Assembly (NCBI GenBank): GCA_017431515.1
Contig: JAFRKV010000040.1
Span: 62,001-126,000 of the forward strand
Origin: Lachnospiraceae bacterium
GTDB taxonomy: Bacteria; Bacillota; Clostridia; Lachnospirales; Lachnospiraceae
Length of the DNA: 64,000 bases
Reading direction: 5' to 3'
In this document: one piece after another, positions 48,521-56,911 of the stretch
Numbering within the stretch: the first letter of the stretch is position 1
Layout: the number at the start of each line of letters is the position of its first letter
Made by a program: the position numbers and the translations under genes
Notes under the pieces: model-generated
Told to the model about the DNA's origin: nothing
The model's database searches: none
The model's input: the letters and a program-made list of their open reading frames with translations, nothing else

Positions 48521-48550
48521 TCATTTTGTTCTCGTCATGCAGAGCGATGC

Positions 48551-48623
48551 GGGCCATTAGCTCAGCTGGAAGAGCACCTGACTCTTAATCAGGGTGTCCA
48601 GGGTTCGAGCCCCTGATGGCCCA
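48551..48623 (+). tRNA. tRNA-Lys (anticodon CTT)
   Basis: The 73-nt cloverleaf has acceptor GGGCCAT/ATGGCCC, anticodon stem CCTGA/TCAGG with loop CTCTTAA (anticodon CTT, reads AAG) and T arm CAGGGTTCGAGCCCCTG. CCA is not encoded. Confidence 0.95.
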
Positions 48624-48639
48624 CTGTAAAGGCGGTTTT

Positions 48640-48670
48640 CCGAAGGTATCTTCGGGGGGCTGTCTTTTTT
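48640..48670 (+). terminator. Terminator after tRNA-Lys
   Basis: CCGAAG-GTAT-CTTCGG stem, extended by wobble pairs, followed by CTGTCTTTTTT. The rest of the gap up to 48756 holds only the promoter/ribosome-site region of the next gene. Confidence 0.6.
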
Positions 48671-48756
48671 CTTTACTTTTTTTGCAACCTCCTCCTGTTT
48701 TTTGTCGCTTACATTGATAGAAGCCATAAAAAACTATCAAATGGGAGGAAAATCTT

Positions 48757-50430
48757 ATGAAAAAGAAAGTTGTTTGCACCTTATTGTTGACAGGATTCAT
48801 TCTTCTGACTGCCTGCGGCCAGACACAGGTATCCTTTGTGACTGAACCGGCCAGCGCCGGGGATTACGCGAAAAGCTATGAAGAATCTGCATCCGCGGAT
48901 TGGGATGTTTGCGTAGAAGCCGCAGAAGCTTGTCCGGAAGCGGGGAATGCGTCGGCATCCTACTTCGCAGCATCCGAACCTGCAGAAGAATACATCGCTG
49001 CTCAGGATTTCCAGCGGGAGGGCTATCGCAACATTGAGGAATCCGGATTTGTTTCCGTCCGCACCCAGCCGTTTTCCACATTCGCCGCAGATGTGGATAC
49101 CGCCTGCTATGCAAATCTCAGGCGTACCGTCACAAACGGCTATGGTTTGGATCCCTCCGCACTTCGCATCGAAGAGCTGATCAATTATTTTGATTATGAT
49201 TACAAGACGCCGCAGAATGGCGACAAATTCGGTGTTGTGACCACTTACACCGCCTGCCCCTGGAATGAGAATAGCAAACTCCTGCGTGTCGGGATCAAGG
49301 CAGAAGAAGTACCGGTCTCAGGCGGCAGCAACCTGGTCTTTTTGATTGACACGTCAGGTTCTATGTTCGATGACGATAAGCTTCCGCTGGTACAGAAAGC
49401 GTTCCGTATTCTTTCCAAACAGCTGACAGCAGAAGATACCGTCTCCATTGTCACCTACGCAGGCAGCGATACGGTGTTGCTTGAAGGGGCGAGAGGGGAT
49501 GACACGAGACAGATCATGACAGCCATTGACGGTCTCGAGGCCTACGGCTGCACCAATGGAGAAGGCGGCATCCGGCGTGCCTATGAAATTGCGGAAAAAT
49601 ACTATATCGAGGGTGGCAATAACCGTGTGATCCTGGCTACCGACGGAGATCTCAATGTGGGCATCTCCAGCGAAGCAGGCTTGACGGATCTGATCGAGGA
49701 AGAAAAGGAGACTGGTGTCATGCTTTCCTGCCTTGGCTTTGGCACGGGAAATTACATGGATGATAAGATGGAAGCGCTAGCAGATCATGGTAACGGCAAC
49801 TATTCCTACATCGATTGCGAAGCGGAAGCGGAAAAAGTGCTGCGTGATGAGTTGTTTTCCACGCTCTACACCGTTGCGAAAGACGTGAAATTCCAGGTCG
49901 AATTCAATCCGGCAGCAGTACAGAGTTATCGTCTGATTGGTTATGAAAATCGGAAGATGGCAGCAGAAGATTTTGCAGATGATACAAAAGACGGCGGCGA
50001 AGTCGGTTCCGGCCAGACTGTCACGGTACTGTATGAGGTTTTGCCTGTGGGTTCTGCGGAAGAAGTGCCGGTGGTGGTTTCCAGATATGGAAATGATTCC
50101 TCCGCAAATACCGACGAAATCCGTACGGCAGAGAATGAGGACGAACTTCTCGTTGTCAATATCCGCTACAAAGAGCCTGATGCGGAGAAAAGCGTGCTAA
50201 AAACCTATCCGGTTACAACGGACATGTATCGTGAAGAAATGGATCCGGACACTTCCTTTGCAGCCGGCGTGGCGCAGCTCGGCATGCTCGTTCGCGACTC
50301 CGAACAGAAAGGCTCCACGACCTATGCCGCAGTCTATGACCGGTTGAAAAAACTGCCGCAGATCACAGACGACGATCAGAAGCTGGAATTCCTGACTTTG
50401 ATTAAAAAATGTGAAAAGCAGTTTTCCTAA
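48757..50430 (+). CDS. VWA-domain lipoprotein (YfbK-like)
   Basis: The 557-residue precursor has a lipoprotein signal with Cys20 (LLTAC). An N-terminal von-Willebrand-associated segment (FSTFAADVDTACYANLRR, NYFDYDY) is followed by a VWA domain with a complete MIDAS (DTSGSM, Asp198; later TDGDLNVG). A C-terminal DUF3520-like region has FNPAAVQSYRLIGYENR and a late FAAGVAQLGMLVR. This is the YfbK family architecture. Role unknown; VWA-MIDAS domains bind protein ligands through Mg2+. GGGAGG precedes the ATG. The next gene starts 27 nt after its stop. Confidence 0.88.
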   Translation: MKKKVVCTLLLTGFILLTACGQTQVSFVTEPASAGDYAKSYEESASADWDVCVEAAEACPEAGNASASYFAASEPAEEYIAAQDFQREGYRNIEESGFVSVRTQPFSTFAADVDTACYANLRRTVTNGYGLDPSALRIEELINYFDYDYKTPQNGDKFGVVTTYTACPWNENSKLLRVGIKAEEVPVSGGSNLVFLIDTSGSMFDDDKLPLVQKAFRILSKQLTAEDTVSIVTYAGSDTVLLEGARGDDTRQIMTAIDGLEAYGCTNGEGGIRRAYEIAEKYYIEGGNNRVILATDGDLNVGISSEAGLTDLIEEEKETGVMLSCLGFGTGNYMDDKMEALADHGNGNYSYIDCEAEAEKVLRDELFSTLYTVAKDVKFQVEFNPAAVQSYRLIGYENRKMAAEDFADDTKDGGEVGSGQTVTVLYEVLPVGSAEEVPVVVSRYGNDSSANTDEIRTAENEDELLVVNIRYKEPDAEKSVLKTYPVTTDMYREEMDPDTSFAAGVAQLGMLVRDSEQKGSTTYAAVYDRLKKLPQITDDDQKLEFLTLIKKCEKQFS

Positions 50431-50457
50431 ACCGTAAAAAATGGTAGTATAGACCTT

Positions 50458-51321
50458 ATGAAAAACAGAGATGAATGTATTGATTATGAAAAACCGAAGC
50501 AAAAGGTCTCTACCATTCGTAAGATCTATATCATACGGCTGATCTTTCGCTGCTTAATCCTGGCGGCTTGTATCCTGATCGCGATCTATTTTCCACGGGA
50601 AATGCAGGTGCTGGAGGGGTGGAACTTTTTCAAAATGTTAACCCCTCTGCACCTGCTGTGGATTCTTTGGGTTCTGGATATGCTCTGGCAGTTGATTCCC
50701 GTGAAAAACAAGATCGCGCTGGGATCGCAGAAGTTGTTTGAATTCCGCTTCATTCCTGCAGAGGACTTAAAACGGATCAATTATAAAAATCTGCGCGATT
50801 ACATTATCCAAACCACAAAACAGGCATACAAGGTTATGCTGCTCTGGGCAGCCGCGATCATTTTTCTGACGGTGCTGCGCTATTTTAATATTATCAACGA
50901 TACCCATCTCTTTCTGTTTACCGTTGCCTTTTATGTCTGTGACTTGATTTGTGTTCTGATCTGGTGCCCGTTTCGTCTCATTATGAAAAACCGGTGTTGT
51001 ACCACTTGTCGGATCTTTAACTGGGATCATCTGATGATGTTTACCCCGATGCTGTTTGTAAGAGGGTTTTATTCTTTAAGTCTTTTGCTCATGTCAATTC
51101 TGGTCTGGCTGATCTGGGAGCTTGCGGTCATGATGTATCCGGAGCGATTCTCCGAGATCACCAATGAAGCTCTGCGTTGCAGCAACTGTACTGACAAGCT
51201 TTGCACACAGTATTGCCAGAAGCTGCGTACACCCAATAACCCGGATGTGGAGCCCATTGAGCGTCTGGAAGAGAAGATTGAAGGAAAAATCGGGGAGACG
51301 ATCGAGAACCTGAAAAAGTAA
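50458..51321 (+). CDS. Membrane protein with C-terminal cysteine cluster, unknown function
   Basis: The 287-residue protein has about five hydrophobic segments (near 25-45, 60-80, 120-140, 155-178 and 205-225). Cys pairs follow: MKNRCCTTCRIFNWDHLMMF after helix 4 and CSNCTDKLCTQYCQKL in the cytoplasmic tail, which could bind zinc or a cluster. I do not recognise a named family. No ribosome site precedes the ATG; a TGGTAGTAT extended -10 box ends 7 nt before it, suggesting a leaderless message. Confidence 0.7.
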   Translation: MKNRDECIDYEKPKQKVSTIRKIYIIRLIFRCLILAACILIAIYFPREMQVLEGWNFFKMLTPLHLLWILWVLDMLWQLIPVKNKIALGSQKLFEFRFIPAEDLKRINYKNLRDYIIQTTKQAYKVMLLWAAAIIFLTVLRYFNIINDTHLFLFTVAFYVCDLICVLIWCPFRLIMKNRCCTTCRIFNWDHLMMFTPMLFVRGFYSLSLLLMSILVWLIWELAVMMYPERFSEITNEALRCSNCTDKLCTQYCQKLRTPNNPDVEPIERLEEKIEGKIGETIENLKK

Positions 51322-51356
51322 AACAAATTAGTTTACGATAAAAAAGGAGAAAGATT

Positions 51357-52589
51357 ATGGGAACAGATCAAACAATGGCAGCAGCCTGTCCGGCATGCGG
51401 GGGAGAGATGAAATTTGACCCGGTGTCGTCAAAACTGAAGTGCGAATTCTGCGCTTCGTTGTTTACACCGGAGGAAGTAGACGCCTACTGGAAAGAGAAA
51501 GAAAAAGCGGCGGGGGCGCCACAGCAGGAAGCTCCGCAAGAGGGAGAGGATTGGGATATCGCCAAGGACGGCATGAAAACCTATGGCTGCTCGACCTGCG
51601 GCGCGGAGTTGATCGCAAACGAAACCACAGCCGTGATGCGCTGCCCTTATTGTGGCAACCAGACTATTGTGCCCGGACAGTTTTCAGGCAGCATCAAGCC
51701 GGATCATATCATTCCTTTTGCGCATACCAAGGATGAAGCCGTCAGCCGGTATCACCAGTATTATCAGAAACGGTTTCTTCTGCCGAAATCCTTTGTCACG
51801 GATAATCACGTGTCAGAGATCCAGGGAGTTTATGTACCGTTCTGGCTGTTCAGCGGCAGGGCTTCCATTGACGCGACCTATGACGCGGCAGATGTCGAAC
51901 GGAGGGAGGACTATGAAATCCGGACGCATTACGATGTGAAACGGAAGGGGACGCTTTCTTATGAAAATGTGCCGACTGATGCGTCGAAACGGATGGAAGA
52001 CAGTCTGATGGATTCCGTGGAACCATACAAAATGGACGAAATGAAGCCGTTTTCTCTGACTTATCTTCCGGGATTTCTGGCAGAACGCTTTGATGTTGCA
52101 AAAGAAGAGAATGAAAAACGGGCGCACGACCGGGTAAAGGGAACCATCTGTGATGAGACACAGAAAACCGTCCATCATAATGAGATCGTTTCGAAGCAGG
52201 AACAAGTAGACTTTCATGAAGAAAAAACAGGCTATGCGCTGCTTCCCGTCTGGCTTCTGACCACTCGTTGGAATGAAAAGGAATATAAGTTCGCCATGAA
52301 CGGGCAGACCGGCAAGATGATCGGCGATCTCCCCATCAGCGTGCCGAAGTTTTTAGGGGTAATCGCTGCGGTCTTCTTCGCGATTCTCCTCATCGGACTC
52401 TTGTTCCTCGATGCCGGTGCGGTATTGATCATCGATCTGATTGTGGTAGCGATTGTCGGTTTTGTCATGTACGGAAGCATGAAGCCGGTTGTACAGGCTG
52501 CGGATGCGGATCATTATGTCAGCGAAACCCTGACTTTGACGGAACAGACAGAGACCTTTACCAGAAAGGAAAAACGCAAGAAATCATGA
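51357..52589 (+). CDS. Zinc-ribbon membrane protein (TFIIB-type zinc finger), unknown function
   Basis: The 410-residue protein begins with two zinc ribbons: CPACGGEMKFDP...LKCEFCASLF and CSTCGAELIANETTAVMRCPYCGNQTIV (given as CSTCGAELIAN and MRCPYCGNQTIV). A central soluble domain with PFWLFSG and VPTDASKRMEDSLMDSVEPY (20 residues) follows. Two adjacent membrane helices come near residues 330-375, then a short tail. This two-ribbon plus C-terminal-membrane layout occurs in uncharacterised Firmicutes proteins. AAGGAGAAAG precedes the ATG. It probably forms a unit with the membrane protein upstream. Confidence 0.75.
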   Translation: MGTDQTMAAACPACGGEMKFDPVSSKLKCEFCASLFTPEEVDAYWKEKEKAAGAPQQEAPQEGEDWDIAKDGMKTYGCSTCGAELIANETTAVMRCPYCGNQTIVPGQFSGSIKPDHIIPFAHTKDEAVSRYHQYYQKRFLLPKSFVTDNHVSEIQGVYVPFWLFSGRASIDATYDAADVERREDYEIRTHYDVKRKGTLSYENVPTDASKRMEDSLMDSVEPYKMDEMKPFSLTYLPGFLAERFDVAKEENEKRAHDRVKGTICDETQKTVHHNEIVSKQEQVDFHEEKTGYALLPVWLLTTRWNEKEYKFAMNGQTGKMIGDLPISVPKFLGVIAAVFFAILLIGLLFLDAGAVLIIDLIVVAIVGFVMYGSMKPVVQAADADHYVSETLTLTEQTETFTRKEKRKKS

Positions 52590-52602
52590 CAGGGAGATTT
52601 GC

Positions 52603-54357
52603 ATGAGTGATCTGGATCAGACAGCGACGCGTAACAGAGTCGGCATCAAAAAAGAGACAGTTCTGTTCGTCATACTGGGGGTCATCACGATTGTCGCGGG
52701 CTGGCTCTACCTTTCCACCGGTTTCAACGCAACGTGGGGAGGAGACGACAGCATTGTACATCTGAGCATGTACAATGCCACCCGCGACAAATCTTATCTC
52801 CAGTGTTTCTTTACTTATATACAGCATGCTCTGGACACTTATCTGCATCCGACGGAAACCTACCGTTTTCTCCCGCTTGCCTATTGGAACGATGCGGTTT
52901 GGAAGTTTGCTGCCTACAGCCTCACAAATTACCGGATTGCCGTTCTTTTTTACACTTATCTCGCGGTTTTTCTGACTGCTGTTTTTCTCGGCTGCATGAC
53001 AAAAAGCAGATCTATGGCACTTCTTTGCCTTGCGGTGACGCCGTTGATGGTCAATCTCTACTCCACAGTGGAGGTCAACGCGCTCTATACTTATCAGGCT
53101 ATGGCGCAGCGTTCCTATATCTTCTGGATGATCGGAATGCTGTTTCTGATTGTTCATGCAAAACGAAAAAAGATCGGTTTCCTGATTGCTGCGGCGGTTT
53201 TCACGTTTTTTTCCTGCTGCGTGCTGGAGATCGGATATTTGTTCATTTTTCCCTGTTTTCTGATTGTGCTCCTGCTGCATGAGGAATGGAAACAAAGGAT
53301 CCTCTCCTTCGGCTCTCAATGCATCAGCGTCATTCTAGCGTTTATCTTCTATTGTATCTGTGCTTCGGCGCAGGGAATGAACACGGACACTTCCACGCGG
53401 TTTCAGCTTTCGCCAATCGTTCAGACCATTTCCAAACAGATCAATGCATCTTTTTCGATGCCTCCAGCCCTGATGTCGGGACAGGAACTGCATCTTGCGG
53501 ATATCCGCGCGCAGGACGTCCTGCTGCCGATGGTGCTTATGGGTGTCGCAGCGCTCATGCTTTTTCAACGCCAGAAAATAAAAGCATCGATCCCGGAAAG
53601 GACAAGCGGATTGCTTTACTGCGTCGCGGCTTTGATTCTGGTGCTCCCCGCAGCGTTGATCTCAATTGCGGAAAAATTTCAGGTCAGCACCGCCATTACC
53701 TGGACACAGGGCTGGATCATGTCCATCGTGCAAACAATGGGTGTAGGGATCTTTGCTGCGCTTCTTATATCCGCCATCGCCGGATGGATCGCTCGAAATG
53801 CCCGGCCGTCATGGCTGAAGATCCTTTTGATCGCGCTTTTGTCTGTTTTCATAGGATGTACCGGTGTATACAGCAGAGCGGCAACGAATGTTTCCCGAGA
53901 CAAGCAGTCGCGACCCAGAAATGACCTGTTGATCGAGGCGGTGCAAAGCAATGTCCTGGACGATGTGCCGGAGGAGGCGCTGATCTATTGTGATTATGGC
54001 ATCTGGGGCAGCAGCGCGCCGGCGCTTCAGATGTTTTTTGACATCTACGGCGGCCGCAGCCTGGAACCATCTTATTATGAGGGACAGGAGATGGAGGAGG
54101 GCGCATTTTTCTCCCATTATAACTATGGAGATCCCATCACCTATTTCTATGTGGGAAAACTGGGAGAAGATGCGGCAGTCCTTGAGGATGTCACGGTCTG
54201 GATCAAGGATCGCGGCAGCATCGTACAGAAGGAAACCCTGACCTATGTGAACGACGGGGCGCTGCATACGGTCGGGATTCAGCCGGTGGATGGGAGCGAT
54301 ACGGACTATCTGGCGACGATTCCGCAGATGAATTTCGCGGATCTGTATATCGAATGA
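52603..54357 (+). CDS. Polytopic membrane protein, GT-C glycosyltransferase-like
   Basis: The 584-residue protein has about 10-11 predicted helices and a soluble C-terminal domain (about 445-584). The first extracytoplasmic loop reads TWGGDDSIVHLSMYN, with an Asp pair at the place where GT-C-fold transferases using lipid-phosphate sugars keep their catalytic acid. A long loop 1 with HPTETYRFLPLAYW follows. That placement suggests, but does not prove, a GT-C enzyme of the DUF6056/GtrII kind. It starts 13 nt after the zinc-ribbon gene and precedes surE by 16 nt. Confidence 0.65.
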   Translation: MSDLDQTATRNRVGIKKETVLFVILGVITIVAGWLYLSTGFNATWGGDDSIVHLSMYNATRDKSYLQCFFTYIQHALDTYLHPTETYRFLPLAYWNDAVWKFAAYSLTNYRIAVLFYTYLAVFLTAVFLGCMTKSRSMALLCLAVTPLMVNLYSTVEVNALYTYQAMAQRSYIFWMIGMLFLIVHAKRKKIGFLIAAAVFTFFSCCVLEIGYLFIFPCFLIVLLLHEEWKQRILSFGSQCISVILAFIFYCICASAQGMNTDTSTRFQLSPIVQTISKQINASFSMPPALMSGQELHLADIRAQDVLLPMVLMGVAALMLFQRQKIKASIPERTSGLLYCVAALILVLPAALISIAEKFQVSTAITWTQGWIMSIVQTMGVGIFAALLISAIAGWIARNARPSWLKILLIALLSVFIGCTGVYSRAATNVSRDKQSRPRNDLLIEAVQSNVLDDVPEEALIYCDYGIWGSSAPALQMFFDIYGGRSLEPSYYEGQEMEEGAFFSHYNYGDPITYFYVGKLGEDAAVLEDVTVWIKDRGSIVQKETLTYVNDGALHTVGIQPVDGSDTDYLATIPQMNFADLYIE

Positions 54358-54373
54358 TCGGAAAGGAACCGGT

Positions 54374-55090
54374 ATGCGAAAAATCATGATCACAAATGAC
54401 GACGGAATTGCATCTGACGGGCTTCTGCGCCTGGTGAAGGCGGCAAAAGCATTCGGAGAGGTCTATGTTGTGGCGCCGGACGGTCAGCGTAGCGCGGCAT
54501 CTCACAGCATCAGCCTGCATAACGAGCTGGATGTCTATCCGTATGAGTGTCCGGTGGAGGGTGTGAAAGCCTATACCTGCAGCGGCACACCGGCAGATTG
54601 CGTACGTGTGGGAGTCCTAAATCTTACGGACCGGAAACCGGATGTGGTGTTATCCGGCGTGAACTACGGTTACAACGTGGCATCGGATCTCCAATATTCC
54701 GCCACAGCGGGGGCGGCGTTTGAGGCGGCATTTCAAAGGTGTCACGCGATTGCGCTGTCGGAAGGAATGAGCCCTTGTCATGAAGTAACGGACGCGTTCC
54801 TGTCGGAGATCCTGGAAAAACTGATCGAGATGCCGCTGGAGCAGGATCAGATTTTTAATGTGAATTTCCCGCAGTGTTCGCGTGCGGAATGTAAGGGCAT
54901 TCTTTATGACAGAACTGTTTCCCGCGGGATGTTTTATAGGGATCATTACGAGGAAACCAAAAAGCTGCCGAAGGGCGGTATCCGGTTGATGGTTATAGGG
55001 GATCGTTCCACGGACAGTGAGGAAGGCTCGGATTATCGGGCGATTCTGGAGAATTATGTGTCTGTCGGTGTAGTAAATAACCTGATGTAA
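54374..55090 (+). CDS. surE: 5'/3'-nucleotidase SurE
   Basis: The 238-residue protein starts MRKIMITNDDGIASDGL with the metal-binding NDDG. It has VVAPDGQRSAASHSISLH, the substrate motif CSGTPADCVRVG and SGVNYGYNVASDLQYSATAGAA (in two parts SGVNYGYNVAS and YSATAGAA). It dephosphorylates nucleoside monophosphates and may help stationary-phase survival. GAAAGGAAC precedes the ATG. Confidence 0.95.
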   Translation: MRKIMITNDDGIASDGLLRLVKAAKAFGEVYVVAPDGQRSAASHSISLHNELDVYPYECPVEGVKAYTCSGTPADCVRVGVLNLTDRKPDVVLSGVNYGYNVASDLQYSATAGAAFEAAFQRCHAIALSEGMSPCHEVTDAFLSEILEKLIEMPLEQDQIFNVNFPQCSRAECKGILYDRTVSRGMFYRDHYEETKKLPKGGIRLMVIGDRSTDSEEGSDYRAILENYVSVGVVNNLM

Positions 55091-55171
55091 AGTGATTCTG
55101 TAACAGATCCCCAGGGTTTACAGAAAGACTGTTTCGGACTATAATGAATCAGCCAAAGGAGGTAAGAAATT

Positions 55172-55732
55172 ATGAATCCAGCAAAAAGCGGACTCGCCGG
55201 TATCATTGCAGTTGCGGTGGAGATCCTGGTCGGTATCTTTCTCTTGTTAGATCCGGCGAAATTTGTGAAAACCATCATTATTGTGGTGGGAATTGGTTTA
55301 TTGATTTTCGGAGTGGTTTTATTGATCCGGTATTTCACGGGACAAAAGAACGGATCCGTCGGCCCCGGCGCTTTGATTGGCGCGATCATTGCTTTGATCT
55401 TCGGCCTGGTCTGTCTCTTTGCATCCAACGGTGTGATTGTGCTGATCTCTGTATTTGTATGGGTAGTCGGCATTTTCCTGATCATCGGCGGCGTTCTCAA
55501 AATAGCGTCGTTTTTCCGCGTGCGTAAGGTGGGATATGCAGGCGGCAGTACGGCTCTTGTACTGATCAGCGGCATCATCATGACGGTATTTGGTGTGATT
55601 TTACTGTTCCATCCCTTCGGATCTTTGGAATTTTTATTACAGATTGGCGGCATCGTCCTGTTGATCGAGGCCGGGATCGATCTGATTTCTGTGATCATTG
55701 CCATGAAGAATGCACCGCGGGAAGTGAAGTAA
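55172..55732 (+). CDS. DUF308 (HdeD-like) membrane protein
   Basis: The 186-residue protein has six predicted short helices arranged as three similar hairpins (GIIAVAVEILVGIFLLLDP, IIIVVGIGLLIFGVVLLIR, ALIFGLVCLFASNGVIV, VVGIFLIIGGVLKI, ISGIIMTVFGVILLFHPFG, IGGIVLLIEAGIDLISVI). This is the HdeD/DUF308 pattern, whose members are linked to stress responses. AAAGGAGG precedes the ATG. Cloverleaf element D follows its stop. Confidence 0.85.
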   Translation: MNPAKSGLAGIIAVAVEILVGIFLLLDPAKFVKTIIIVVGIGLLIFGVVLLIRYFTGQKNGSVGPGALIGAIIALIFGLVCLFASNGVIVLISVFVWVVGIFLIIGGVLKIASFFRVRKVGYAGGSTALVLISGIIMTVFGVILLFHPFGSLEFLLQIGGIVLLIEAGIDLISVIIAMKNAPREVK

Positions 55733-55746
55733 GAAGGGGAAATTAT

Positions 55747-55877
55747 GTGTCAAAAGTGCCATGCGATGAAATCGCATGTGTACTTTGCGTGAGGAGACGC
55801 TCTGACATGCTAGCATGTCGAGGCGTCTCTTCACGCAAAGGTCACAATGCCACTTCGTGGCATGTGACTTTTGACAC
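55747..55877. repeat. Cloverleaf element D: inverted second copy of element B
   Basis: The outer stem GTGTCAAAAGT/ACTTTTGACAC (55747-55757, 55867-55877) encloses three arms. One is CATGCGA-TGAAA-TCGCATG (55760-55778). The long central arm CTTTGCGTGA...TCACGCAAAG (55783-55840) is 18 bp and continues into the 16-bp palindrome GACATGCTAGCATGTC (55804-55819). The last is ATGCCAC-TTC-GTGGCAT (55847-55863). Read on the minus strand it matches element B arm for arm, and most differences occur as complementary pairs. It lies 15 nt after the DUF308 gene. Confidence 0.9.
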
Positions 55878-55924
55878 GAGTTTCAAGAACCATCCCTTTT
55901 TAAACAAAATCTCCCCCGGGTCTA

Positions 55925-56124
55925 AAGTGTTTTCTGATTCGTGACGATATAAGAGATAACAGAAACAAAACAGTCTCTGAAATCTGATCGAGTCAGTAAG
56001 CCAGCCGTCAGTTGCGAGCGAGCGGCGACGTTGAACACCGGTAAAGAACGAAAGGGACGGTACCGAACGGCAAATAGCATGATGAAATCCCGGACAGCAC
56101 GCGCTGCGCGGGATTCTTTTTTTA
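55925..56124 (+). ncRNA. Candidate structured non-coding RNA with intrinsic terminator
   Basis: About 200 nt without a plausible gene lie between element D and the next CDS. The centre is GC-rich and structured-looking (GAGTCAGTAAGCCAGCC, GCGAGCGAGCGGCGACG, GGGACGGTACCGAACGG). It ends in a strong hairpin and T tract (56086-56123). A TATAAG box is at 55948-55953. The size and compactness resemble widespread Firmicutes ncRNAs or leaders (for example raiA-type), but I cannot assign it to a family by eye. GAGTCAGTAAGCCAGCC resembles a B12 box, yet the rest of a cobalamin riboswitch is missing. Strand is inferred from the terminator. Confidence 0.5.
56086..56123 (+). terminator. Intrinsic terminator ending the candidate ncRNA
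   Basis: AATCCCG pairs with CGGGATT around an inner CAGC-ACGC-GCTG hairpin and is followed by CTTTTTTT. It lies about 40 nt before the next start codon, so it could also act as a leader attenuator. Confidence 0.75.
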
Positions 56125-56165
56125 TACACGGGGCTGCGTAAGGAACTATGGAAGAGGAGAACCCT

Positions 56166-56828
56166 ATGATCTCAGTGATCGAAAAAGACTATCATGGAGA
56201 AACGGCGCGGTTTCTGTATGTGGACGGCGGCGTGGAGTCGGCCGTGTATCTGAATCCCGCCCGTCGGAATGAGCTGATCCTATCTTACATGAAAAAGATC
56301 GCCGAGATCATCGCTTTCCTGCCGGAGTCAGGACAGGTTCTGATGATCGGCGGCGCCGGATTTTCCATGCCCAGATTTCTCCTGGATGCTTATCCGGCCA
56401 TGAGGCTGACGGTGGTGGAAAAGGACGTGCATATGCTTCACATCGCAAAAGAGTCCTTTTTTCTCCCTGATGACGAACGATTAAAGATTGCGGAAGCAGA
56501 GGGATCGGCTTTTCTGAAACAGACCGATGTAACCTATGATTTGATCATCAATGACGCATTTCTCGGCCCCAGGCCGGATCCGGCGCTTTTGACAGATGAA
56601 GCTATGGTTCTGATGAAATCACATCTGACGACCGACGGAACGCTTCTTTTGAATACGGTCATGTCCCTCCGCGGGAAAGGCGCCTTCCCCGGCATTCGAC
56701 TTCGCACCAATCTGGAAAACCGCTTTCTTTACGTGCGTTGCTCCCGCTGTCAGGAGTGGAAAATGGAGGAGGAGGATCAGAACTGTATTTTGACCTGTTC
56801 TGACAGATCTCTGCCAATACATTTTTAA
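56166..56828 (+). CDS. Spermidine-synthase-like methyltransferase-fold protein
   Basis: The 220-residue protein has a Rossmann-type SAM-binding fold of the spermidine-synthase-like group: VLMIGGAGFSMPRFLLD (motif I), LTVVEKDVHMLHIAKE (acidic loop binding ribose), AEGSAFLKQTDVTYDLIINDAFLG. The last part (residues 190-220, with CSRCQEW) departs from SpeE. The polyamine gate residues of true SpeE cannot be recognised, so the reaction is uncertain. The ATG at 56166 follows GAGGAG; the ATG at 56148 is an alternative. Candidate ncRNA and terminator lie just upstream. Confidence 0.75.
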   Translation: MISVIEKDYHGETARFLYVDGGVESAVYLNPARRNELILSYMKKIAEIIAFLPESGQVLMIGGAGFSMPRFLLDAYPAMRLTVVEKDVHMLHIAKESFFLPDDERLKIAEAEGSAFLKQTDVTYDLIINDAFLGPRPDPALLTDEAMVLMKSHLTTDGTLLLNTVMSLRGKGAFPGIRLRTNLENRFLYVRCSRCQEWKMEEEDQNCILTCSDRSLPIHF

Positions 56829-56911
56829 GCATAACAGTTGCTCTTTTTTACGAAAACGTTTAAAATGTGCACGAAACAGAGTTTATCAGACTGAAACAGT
56901 AGGAGGTTCGT

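Noticed and set aside
55965-56000. GAGTCAGTAAGCCAGCC looks like the B12 box of a cobalamin riboswitch.
   Set aside because: The upstream conserved cobalamin-riboswitch elements are not present and the downstream gene is not a B12 gene.
56060-56080. GGGACGGTACCG resembles a T-box antiterminator bulge.
   Set aside because: The T-box core TGGNACC is not matched (CGGTACC) and there is no specifier-loop leader or aminoacyl-tRNA-linked gene.
55842-56129. A 95-codon minus-strand open frame across the candidate ncRNA and the cloverleaf flank.
   Set aside because: It has no ribosome site, has an odd composition, and runs across a palindromic repeat and a terminator hairpin; non-coding structure explains the region better.
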